Of a DNA stretch of 12,969 bases, positions 8,063 through 12,969 are shown in pieces. This DNA comes from Candidatus Peribacteria bacterium. Lineage in GTDB: Bacteria; Patescibacteriota; Gracilibacteria; UBA1369; LOWO2-01-FULL-3. The notes beneath the pieces were generated by a model that worked only from the letters and a program-made list of their open reading frames with translations, ran no database searches and was not told where the DNA came from. The first letter of the stretch is position 1. Every line of letters begins with the position of its first letter. Both the position numbers and the translations under genes were made by a program. Location of the stretch: contig CALRHQ010000024.1 in NCBI GenBank assembly GCA_943359415.1, forward strand, positions 1 through 12,969. The letters run 5' to 3'.

Positions 8063-8320
8063 ATGAGATTGGTCTATTCAAAAACGGCAAGCAACGATTT
8101 AAATAATTTAAATCCAAAATTGGCTTTAAGAATTCTAAATAAATTGGAATGGTTTTTGAAAACACCAAATCCTTTAAGCTTTGCCACGCCATTAGCAAAC
8201 ATGTTGCCAGCAACTCATAGGTTTAGAATAGGCAATTACAGAGCTATAATAGAATTAAGAAAATCCAAAGAGGAAATATGGATTCTATCTATAAAACACA
8301 GAAAAGAAATATATAATTAA
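8063..8320 (+). CDS. relE: RelE/ParE-family toxin
   Basis: From the ATG at 8063 the protein has 85 residues. It opens MRLVYSKTASNDLNNLNPKL, typical of the small RelE/ParE fold. It carries the core strand HRFRIGNYRAIIE and closes with ILSIKHRKEIYN, the conserved strand and C-terminal R-K-x-I-Y of the family. RelE members cleave mRNA on the ribosome, and ParE members poison gyrase. The length and C-terminal HRKEIY favour a RelE-like ribonuclease, but the sequence alone does not decide. An in-frame GTG at 8054 directly abuts the antitoxin stop and would add three residues. The pair is therefore stop-to-start coupled. It ends 17 bp from the convergent tRNA's CCA, with no terminator visible between them. 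Confidence 0.86.
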   Translation: MRLVYSKTASNDLNNLNPKLALRILNKLEWFLKTPNPLSFATPLANMLPATHRFRIGNYRAIIELRKSKEEIWILSIKHRKEIYN

Positions 8321-8337
8321 TTCAAAAATGGAATAAC

Positions 8338-8413
8338 TGGAGCCACTACCCGGAATCGAACCGGGGACCTCTACTTTACGAAAGTATTGCTCTACCAGCT
8401 GAGCTATAGTGGC
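8338..8413 (-). tRNA. tRNA-Thr (anticodon CGT), CCA encoded
   Basis: On the minus strand the cloverleaf reads: acceptor GCCACTA/TAGTGGC; D arm GCTC...GAGC with loop AGCTGGTA; anticodon arm ATACT-TTCGTAA-AGTAG; variable AGGTC; T arm CCCGG-TTCGATT-CCGGG. The anticodon is CGT, which reads ACG, hence threonine. The body is 73 nt (8341-8413) with discriminator T at 8341, and CCA is encoded at 8338-8340. The top pair of the anticodon stem (27-43) is A-G, a mismatch; all other stems are complete. The tRNA has its own promoter directly upstream. Confidence 0.95.
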
Positions 8414-8422
8414 ACATCGCAG

Positions 8423-8451
8423 ATTCTAGGACATTGCCACGCAGTCGTAAA
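8423..8451 (-). promoter_or_regulatory. tRNA-Thr promoter
   Basis: On the minus strand TTTACG (8446-8451) and TAGAAT (8423-8428) are separated by exactly 17 bases. Transcription would begin about three bases before the tRNA 5' end at 8413. The -35 lies in a decamer TTGCTTTACG that is also present at the toxin-antitoxin promoter (7729-7738). Confidence 0.6.
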
Positions 8452-8464
8452 GCAAAAATAAAAG

Positions 8465-9247
8465 CTATTTATTTTTCTTAGATTGAGATTTTTTCAGAAG
8501 ATTCCATGACAATTGATACATTTTTTTATGAAAGTCTGCGATCTCTTTTGACTTGATGATGATTGCCATTTTTTCTTTCCATGAAGCAATTAGGACTTTG
8601 TCATCATAAATATTTATTTCCGGAGAAAATTCATATTGTTCTTTTGGAATCAGGATCATTTCACGATTTTCCGCTTTATCTTTTTTATGCCTTTCTGCGG
8701 ACATTTTATTGTCTGGGGCAATACATTTAATATGAATATTTTTTTTCACACCACGTCTCTCATAATATTCAGGGAAAAAATTTGGAAGACCTTTGTGCAT
8801 TTCTTCAACATTTGCATATGCCAAAATTTCTTCGGATGAAGTTAAGGTGTCCTCGTAAGCCTGCCTCATGCCTTTTTCTCCTTCAAAAAAAGTGACTTTA
8901 GGTTTTGTACTTTCAGGATTCTCCAACGAGATCAATGCCGGCAAAATATCTTTTATTATTTTTTGTTGTTTCTCCAATTCTTTTACGTGTTCAACTTTTT
9001 CTCTCTCTATGTAATTTACCAATTCACGTGGATCTAATGCTTTAAAATAGGTAACACCATTTTTTTGAATCGAACTTATTAGCCCCTTTTTTCCAAGTAT
9101 TTCAATAATGTCATAGATTGTTGTCCTATTGATCCCGGTTTTAGTAGATAAAGTTGAAGCAGACAAAGAACCCATTCTAACCAATTGAATGTAGACTGAA
9201 GATTCCTTCTCATTGAACCCTATTTTTTTAAGTACGTCTGTGATCAT
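8465..9247 (-). CDS. TrmB-family transcriptional regulator
   Basis: 260 residues. The N-terminal winged helix-turn-helix (about 1-70) has the TrmB form: a helix LKKIGFNEKESSVYIQLVRMG, then SASTLSTKTGINRTTIYDII as the DNA-reading helices, and a wing GVTYFKALDP. A coiled coil for dimerisation follows at about 75-105. The rest (about 115-250) is a sensor domain starting KVTFFEGEKGMRQAYEDTL, typical of the many TrmB-like proteins in Patescibacteria. TrmB proteins sense sugars in archaea; the ligand here is unknown. The gene is divergent from the radical SAM gene. A 21-bp inverted repeat begins five bases upstream of the ATG and overlaps both promoters, so autoregulation and control of the neighbour are likely. 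The stop is TAG. Confidence 0.87.
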   Translation of the reverse strand: MITDVLKKIGFNEKESSVYIQLVRMGSLSASTLSTKTGINRTTIYDIIEILGKKGLISSIQKNGVTYFKALDPRELVNYIEREKVEHVKELEKQQKIIKDILPALISLENPESTKPKVTFFEGEKGMRQAYEDTLTSSEEILAYANVEEMHKGLPNFFPEYYERRGVKKNIHIKCIAPDNKMSAERHKKDKAENREMILIPKEQYEFSPEINIYDDKVLIASWKEKMAIIIKSKEIADFHKKMYQLSWNLLKKSQSKKNK

Positions 9248-9251
9248 TCTG

Positions 9252-9272
9252 TTGTCGAAAATTTTACGACAA
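9252..9272. promoter_or_regulatory. 21-bp inverted repeat, likely operator of the TrmB-like regulator
   Basis: TTGTCG-N9-CGACAA, whose inner bases continue the dyad (AAA-T-TTT) except for one mismatched pair, so nine of ten pairs match. It lies between the regulator ATG (9247, minus) and the radical SAM gene. It covers the -35 and spacer of the plus-strand promoter and the expected start of the minus-strand transcript. This is the best operator candidate in the window. Confidence 0.7.
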
Positions 9273-9281
9273 CTCTATTAT
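9252..9281 (+). promoter_or_regulatory. Promoter for the radical SAM gene
   Basis: TTGTCG (9252-9257) and TATTAT (9276-9281) are separated by 18 bases on the plus strand. Transcription would start near 9288. The -35 hexamer is the left arm of the inverted repeat, so a protein bound there would block it. Confidence 0.5.
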
Positions 9282-9305
9282 ACAGCTTTAAATAAGGCTA
9301 ATCAA
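9277..9305 (-). promoter_or_regulatory. Promoter for the TrmB-like regulator gene
   Basis: On the minus strand TTGATT (9300-9305) and a perfect TATAAT (9277-9282) are separated by 17 bases. The start point near 9270 falls inside the inverted repeat. The -10 boxes of this and the plus-strand promoter share the same bases, so the two promoters cannot be occupied together. Confidence 0.65.
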
Positions 9306-9389
9306 TAGAGAAAAAGACCTGTTGGTAGGGTGTCGACAAAATGTCAAAAACATGATAAAGTAATTCCTTTTAAAAATAACAACAACTAT

Positions 9390-10529
9390 ATGAAAAGCAT
9401 AGATTTGGTACAGCCAAGGCATAATTACTCACCACCTTTAGAATCAGGTGAAAAAGGGCACATTTATATGCCAACAAGTCTACAAACAGTTGCGGCCAGA
9501 CTTGAACACACAGGAATCGAAACAAGAATTTTTGATGAAAATTTCAGGAAAGCAGAACTTAGTACTGCAATTACTGGGATAAATTTAGTTGGTTCACCAT
9601 ATATTCCGGAGGTAATAGATTTACAAAGAAGAATAAGAGGAGAAAGACCTTGTGATGGGAGATTTTTGTTGGGAGGGAAAGTGGTTTCAGGACTTAAACC
9701 ACATGAATTCACACAATTATTCGGGCCGGATTCAGCAAATGGAAATATAGATTTAATGCTTAAAACGAATCTTGAAATTCAAGGAGTGCTACCTCCAAAA
9801 GAAGAAGTTTCACTAATTGGAATTTATGAAAAAATAGATGATGAGGATATGCGTGAATATTTATCTAGAGAATTTTCTTTTTATTTATCACAAGGTTGCA
9901 ATCAAGGATGTACATTTTGTGCAGCAGACAAACAGCAAAGAGAGCAATACAGAAATATAGATATAGCGATAAAAGATTTAGATTATTTAGTGCAAAGATC
10001 AAAAAAACTTGGAATAAATAAGTTATCAATGTATCTCTCAAATCTGGATTTATTTCAATCTCCGGAAATGCTATACAATTTCTCACGAGAAGTAAGGCGA
10101 CTGAAAGCAGAGAATCCAGGATTTGATATAGAGACGAGGGGACTATCAAGAGTCACAAGTTTCTTAAACGCAGCAAAAAACCATGAACAATGGGTACATG
10201 CAATAAAAGATTCAGGACTAAGCACAGTAGGATTTGGGGTAGATGGATTTGATGATGCAGTTTTTAAATTAATGGCAAAAAATCAAACTATAGCGGAATG
10301 TGAAAGAGCAATAAGAACATCAAAAAAAGATTTTGGCATAACTCCTGAAATATTGATGGTATTCGGACATTATGGCGCCGATACAGCAGGAACATTAGGA
10401 GCTGCTTACCAATTTACAGTAGATATGATGGATCAATGTGGAGCAATTCCACGTCCACATATATCCAAAAGCTTTACTCCTGGAAATGACGGATGGAAAG
10501 ACCTGATGAACATCAGGCAATGGCTATAA
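9390..10529 (+). CDS. Radical SAM protein, main part (frameshifted near its 3' end)
   Basis: Residues 1-130 (from the ATG at 9390) look like a B12-binding-type Rossmann domain: it opens MKSIDLVQPRHNYSPP and contains TSLQTVAARLEHTGIETRIFDENF. The radical SAM cluster CNQGCTFC is at about 170-177 and binds the 4Fe-4S cluster that cleaves S-adenosylmethionine. The GFGVDGFDD and LMVFGHYG segments fit the later strands of the TIM-like barrel. A GTG at 9330 could add 20 Asn/Lys-rich residues, but the family-like opening is at 9390; neither has a good ribosome site. The frame ends at a TAA after GNDGWKDLMNIRQWL, yet the natural continuation is in the -1 frame from 10502. A one-C loss (GACCCT to GACCT) explains it. 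Substrate unknown; probably controlled by the adjacent TrmB-like regulator. Confidence 0.8.
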   Translation: MKSIDLVQPRHNYSPPLESGEKGHIYMPTSLQTVAARLEHTGIETRIFDENFRKAELSTAITGINLVGSPYIPEVIDLQRRIRGERPCDGRFLLGGKVVSGLKPHEFTQLFGPDSANGNIDLMLKTNLEIQGVLPPKEEVSLIGIYEKIDDEDMREYLSREFSFYLSQGCNQGCTFCAADKQQREQYRNIDIAIKDLDYLVQRSKKLGINKLSMYLSNLDLFQSPEMLYNFSREVRRLKAENPGFDIETRGLSRVTSFLNAAKNHEQWVHAIKDSGLSTVGFGVDGFDDAVFKLMAKNQTIAECERAIRTSKKDFGITPEILMVFGHYGADTAGTLGAAYQFTVDMMDQCGAIPRPHISKSFTPGNDGWKDLMNIRQWL

Positions 10530-10750
10530 GACAATTGATACAAGATCCAAAAATGTTTCAAGTTTTGGATTTCACAACATTAGCATCAGAGCTTACACAT
10601 CCTGATCAAACAATAAGGGATATAGTAAACGGATATTATTTAAAGATTTGTGCATTAAGTCCGTTATCAACGCAATGGACATCACCACAAGATATTAATG
10701 AAACAATAGACCGTAACAAAGCTATAAACATGGGAAAATACGACAGATAA
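10502..10750 (+). pseudogene. C-terminal part of the radical SAM gene in a shifted frame
   Basis: Beginning at 10502 this frame reads PDEHQAMAIRQLIQDPKMF and continues for about 82 residues to a TAA at 10748-10750. It follows smoothly from GNDGWKD of the preceding frame, giving an intact product of about 453 residues. I see no good start of its own: the ATG at 10493 lies within the upstream frame, and there is no ribosome site. Either the gene has lost a base in the C run at 10501-10503, or the assembly has. No classical slippery heptamer is present here, so programmed frameshifting is unlikely. Confidence 0.7.
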
Positions 10751-10769
10751 TATACGAAAATCTGCAAGT

Positions 10770-10883
10770 TTACATAGTGCCCCAATATTTGGGATGCGTT
10801 AATAAAAATGCAAAGAAAGCAATCAGGAAAATAAACCCGAAAACAAAACCGACTCGTATAATCTCTGGAATTTTATTGAACAT
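10770..10883 (-). CDS. Small hydrophobic protein (37 residues), possibly 3' half of a split gene
   Basis: An ATG at 10883 opens a 37-residue frame: MFNKIPEIIR, then one membrane segment at about 12-28 (GFVFGFIFLIAFFAFLL), then THPKYWGTM and TAA. It starts ten bases after the stop of the preceding small ORF. Read upstream of its ATG, the same frame stays open for eleven codons and carries two Cys residues (a CHNC pair). A one-base change in the GG at 10898-10899 would therefore join it to the preceding ORF as one two-segment membrane protein. I do not recognise a family. Confidence 0.45.
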   Translation of the reverse strand: MFNKIPEIIRVGFVFGFIFLIAFFAFLLTHPKYWGTM

Positions 10884-10893
10884 AAAATAACAA

Positions 10894-11028
10894 TTATGGC
10901 ATACAAAGTGGGCACATTATTCCATGTGCAAAAATAAACAGAAAGGTAAATATCAAGAACAGAACATTCGGGATAATAATTCCCGATATGAAGCCAATCA
11001 AAAAATAAATAACATTTTTAAATTTCAT
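10894..11028 (-). CDS. Small hydrophobic protein (44 residues), overlaps the upstream gene's stop
   Basis: The ATG at 11028 starts before the TAA (11018-11020) of the 446-residue gene, giving an 11-base overlap that would couple translation. The product opens MKFKNVIYFLIGFISG, has a hydrophobic stretch to about residue 36 that can form one or two membrane passes, and ends HGIMCPLCMP with a CPLC pair. Overlap with the upstream stop and a clean hydrophobic profile are the reasons to call it, as it has no ribosome site of its own. It could be a complete small protein or the 5' half of a gene split by a one-base lesion (see the next ORF downstream). Function unknown. Confidence 0.5.
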   Translation of the reverse strand: MKFKNVIYFLIGFISGIIIPNVLFLIFTFLFIFAHGIMCPLCMP

Positions 11029-12358
11029 AGGTATTTATTAAATCTTCAATATTAATTTCTATTTCAAAGTTTTTTAAAATCGTAATTGCCTCTAAAACAT
11101 CAGCCATATGTACACCAACCCATACAGGACTGATTTCATAAGCTTTAGTATCAAAATCATAAACATCGAACAATTTAAATTTTACATAGTATAGATTTTG
11201 CTCTTTTTGAACAGCATCGTATTCAACTTTCTTTATCCCATGCAAGGAAAATTGTAAGTCGCTACTTTCAAAATTAACATTTAGCCCCTTACTTTCGTTT
11301 CCAAAATAAACTTGGCCATTCAAAACACCTTGTTCGATTTGATTTTTAACAATTGCAATAATATTAGTATATGTCTGATCTTTTTTTATTTCAGAAACAA
11401 GAGAACTCTTATCATCAAACACTAAGTTTTTTGGATTATCTGACAAAGAATGTTTCAAAAAATCACTGGAATATTTGAGTCCAATTAAAGAAAAAATTCT
11501 TCCCAATGCAGATAAAATAAATTCATAAAAATTTAATTTTCTTATTTCCAATATGCCACTATTAGCCCAAGAATTAACACTATCAAACGGCTTTATCTCT
11601 ATGGAAACATTCGGCATCTCGTCGTACCAAATCTCAACAGAATCCTCCAAGAATTCAAAATTTTCAGAACCAATCTTAAGTGATTCACTTTGTCCATTAT
11701 TCAAATCTCCCGAGAAATAAAAATTCTGATATTTTTTGGAAGTTGGGGATTTTTTATTATGCAATATTTTGCCATTAATAATTACTTTTAAATTATCGCC
11801 ATCCGTACTACCTTTTTGTTTAGCACTTTCACAAACAGAGGAAATAGAAAAAATTTCCGGTTTAACACCTAAAAAGACAAAACTGATCCAAGGCACACCT
11901 TTTTTATCAATTTTTATATTTGCAGTAGGAGATAAGTCTTTTAATTGGAAGATTTCTCCATCTTCTATCCTAAAAATTTTAATCTCTTTCAGCGAAGGAG
12001 TGCAATCAGCGTAAAATTTGATGAGATGTTCTCCTTTTTGCAATTCGCAGAAAAAATAAATTGTTTTAGTGCATCCTTTTAAACTTGCTCCATCCCACGA
12101 AGAAGCCGTTCCAAAACCTTTCCATGAAGTTTGTTCCTCATGTATTTCATATTTGCCAAATTCATAACCATCTAGAGCCAATCGTAAATCATCATCATCT
12201 GTAGATAGATTTTGTTTTGCATTCTTGGCAGAAGCGGTGACACATATGACATATTTACCATTATCGGCCACGTCAAAAAATGTATCTGCTCCAGACAAGT
12301 GATAGATATTACCACCTAGAGCTATAGGGAAGTTTATTTTAGAGAAAACTTCTTTCAT
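11018..12358 (-). CDS. Uncharacterised 446-residue protein with two beta-rich repeats
   Basis: I do not recognise a named family. There is no signal peptide. Residues about 38-137 and 170-248 are diverged copies of one module: both have AKQ-x-x-STDxDxLx and a following 'G' turn (SAKNAKQNLSTDDDDLRLALDG versus VCESAKQKGSTDGDNLKVIING), then a YFF/FYF strand, a KG/NG loop and a final EIKIF/VEIWY strand. The TDDDD, WDG-x-x-LKG and LKKG-H-type spacing is like modules I associate with Patescibacterial carbohydrate-binding or surface proteins; that is inference. A short moderately hydrophobic stretch lies at 276-296. The C terminus (about 340-446) is a separate mixed domain with FKLFDVYDFDT and VLEAITILKNFEIEIN. 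Last 11 bases overlap a small membrane ORF. Confidence 0.8.
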   Translation of the reverse strand: MKEVFSKINFPIALGGNIYHLSGADTFFDVADNGKYVICVTASAKNAKQNLSTDDDDLRLALDGYEFGKYEIHEEQTSWKGFGTASSWDGASLKGCTKTIYFFCELQKGEHLIKFYADCTPSLKEIKIFRIEDGEIFQLKDLSPTANIKIDKKGVPWISFVFLGVKPEIFSISSVCESAKQKGSTDGDNLKVIINGKILHNKKSPTSKKYQNFYFSGDLNNGQSESLKIGSENFEFLEDSVEIWYDEMPNVSIEIKPFDSVNSWANSGILEIRKLNFYEFILSALGRIFSLIGLKYSSDFLKHSLSDNPKNLVFDDKSSLVSEIKKDQTYTNIIAIVKNQIEQGVLNGQVYFGNESKGLNVNFESSDLQFSLHGIKKVEYDAVQKEQNLYYVKFKLFDVYDFDTKAYEISPVWVGVHMADVLEAITILKNFEIEINIEDLINTYEI

Positions 12359-12433
12359 GTTGATACAGGTTAACGAACAAATACTTACATATATTAGCTA
12401 TAAAATCAAAAGGAAAGCTCTTTCACAAAACAT

Positions 12434-12637
12434 CTATACCAACACTCTCTGTCCACCTAAAGCATAGTTTCCTCTGACACGTTTCAAGGAAAACATTTTG
12501 TCGAAAAATCCACGTTTCTTAGCGTTGAATCCACTTTTCCAACTGCCGGAGCTAGTGCTAGAAGCAAAGCTTTTTGTCTGCATTTTTACTGCAGGTTTTT
12601 TTACTTTGTGAGTGTCGATTGTTAGTGTGATGAACAT
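12434..12637 (-). CDS. Small basic Ser-rich hypothetical protein (67 residues)
   Basis: An ATG at 12637 to a TAG at 12434 encodes 67 residues rich in Lys, Arg, Ser and Gly, for example KSFASSTSSGSWKSGFNAKK, with a terminal RVRGNYALGGQRVLV. It has no membrane segment and no motif I recognise. It fits the free space between the LexA-like gene and the 446-residue gene and is on the same strand. No ribosome site is evident. The composition is compatible with a nucleic-acid-binding or structural peptide, but it may be a chance frame. Confidence 0.4.
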   Translation of the reverse strand: MFITLTIDTHKVKKPAVKMQTKSFASSTSSGSWKSGFNAKKRGFFDKMFSLKRVRGNYALGGQRVLV

Positions 12638-12651
12638 AGGTTTTGGGGTTA

Positions 12652-12689
12652 GAGAAATAACGTCTCGCTTAAATAACGAGAAATACGTC
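12652..12689. repeat. Imperfect direct repeat with a hairpin, upstream of the small basic ORF
   Basis: GAGAAATAACGTC (12652-12664) recurs as GAGAAATACGTC (12678-12689), one base shorter. Between and overlapping them, 12663-12681 can form a 7-bp minus-strand stem (TCTCGTT with AACGAGA-type arms, one G-U) with a 5-base loop. It lies 40 bp after the LexA-like stop and could end that transcript, though it lacks a clear U-tract. It could equally be an operator for the next gene. Confidence 0.4.
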
Positions 12690-12725
12690 TTAATTTTTTA
12701 TAATTTTATTTTTCGGACAGAAATT

Positions 12726-12969
12726 CTAATACTGTCTGATCATGCCAGTAACAACTCCTTGAATCATCAAAGATTCTTTTGGATAAATATCTTTATAATC
12801 TTTATTTTCAGCTTTCAAATAATATTTTCCATTTTCTTTAATGAGCCTCTTCAAAGTATTTCCTTCGTCAATTAAAGCAACAACAATATCGTGTTCGCGT
12901 GGTTGTTTCTTCGTATTAACAAGAACCAAGTCTCCTTCGAGTATGCCAGCATCTATCATGCTAAGACCG
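12726..12969 (-). CDS. lexA: LexA-like S24 peptidase, C-terminal part (5' end outside window)
   Basis: The frame is open to the window edge and ends in TAG at 12726. The first visible residues, G-L-S-M-I-D-A-G-I, are the conserved G-x-S-M of S24 peptidases, with the catalytic Ser encoded at 12960-12962. The general-base Lys is in NTLKRL (12849-12851), exactly 37 residues after the Ser, as in Escherichia coli LexA (Ser119/Lys156). The EGDLVLV strand and the final IQGVVTGMIRQY also match LexA. The N-terminal DNA-binding domain and cleavage site are not in the window, so an UmuD- or phage-repressor-like member is possible. LexA represses DNA-damage genes and cleaves itself when RecA is activated. 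The ATG at 12957-12959 is internal. Confidence 0.8.
   Translation of the reverse strand, partial: GLSMIDAGILEGDLVLVNTKKQPREHDIVVALIDEGNTLKRLIKENGKYYLKAENKDYKDIYPKESLMIQGVVTGMIRQY

Noticed and set aside
8338..8413. tRNA-Thr as an integration site for the toxin-antitoxin or regulator region
   Set aside because: No copy of the tRNA 3' end is seen elsewhere in the window and there is no integrase or transposase.
10490..10510. Programmed ribosomal frameshift in the radical SAM gene
   Set aside because: No X-XXY-YYZ slippery heptamer, A-run or obvious downstream stem at the junction; radical SAM enzymes are not known for this. A lost base is simpler.
10781..10793. CCCAATATTTGGG inverted repeat as a terminator for the convergent genes
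   Set aside because: The arms meet with almost no loop, no U-tract follows on either strand, and it lies inside the last codons of the 37-residue ORF.
12369..12378. GTTAACGAAC near the start of the 446-residue gene as a LexA (SOS) box
   Set aside because: The half-site order is GTT...AAC rather than GAAC...GTTC, so it does not fit the known Gram-positive box.
1..12969. TGA read as glycine (code 25)
   Set aside because: MutS, MutL and the DUF4012 protein are full length with no internal TGA; glycine is encoded by GGN throughout.
1..12969. CRISPR arrays, insertion sequences or prophage genes
   Set aside because: No regularly spaced repeats, transposase-like frames or terminal inverted repeats were found.

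Overview
The window is AT-rich (roughly one third G+C by eye) and looks like a chromosomal piece from a candidate-phyla-radiation (Patescibacteria) bacterium. The evidence is a DUF4012 envelope protein beside a DUF3352-like one, a TrmB-type regulator, weak or absent Shine-Dalgarno sequences, and a protein with domains I associate with that group. No gene I call ends in TGA: all stops are TAA or TAG. No long gene has an in-frame TGA either, so code 25 (TGA = Gly, Gracilibacteria/Absconditabacteria) is not in use here. A Peregrinibacteria-like relative would fit, but that placement is inference.

Layout. (1) 1-2645, plus strand: the C-terminal end of a DUF3352-like protein and a complete DUF4012 membrane protein, two bases apart. 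(2) 2657-7611, minus strand: mutS, a small lipoprotein and mutL, in transcription order. The lipoprotein stop is one base from the mutL start. MutL keeps the endonuclease motif, so this is a nicking, methyl-independent type of mismatch repair. (3) 7612-8320: a regulatory region with phased A/T tracts and palindromes, then a RelB/DinJ antitoxin and RelE toxin pair on the plus strand. (4) 8338-8413, minus: tRNA-Thr(CGT) with its own promoter and encoded CCA. (5) 8465-10750: a TrmB-like regulator (minus) divergent from a radical SAM gene (plus). Overlapping promoters and a strong 21-bp inverted repeat lie between them. The radical SAM gene carries a one-base frameshift near its 3' end. (6) 10770-12358, minus: a 446-residue protein with two related beta-rich repeats, followed by one or two very small hydrophobic reading frames, the first overlapping its stop codon. 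(7) 12434-12969, minus: a small basic Ser-rich ORF and the C-terminal part of a LexA-like S24 peptidase that runs off the window.

How it fits together: mutS/mutL is housekeeping DNA repair, and a SOS-repressor-like gene sits at the far end. The regulator and radical SAM pair looks like a local autoregulated unit. The most unusual material is the 446-residue protein with its overlapping small membrane ORFs, and the two frameshift-like lesions only about 400 bp apart (near 10502 and 10898).
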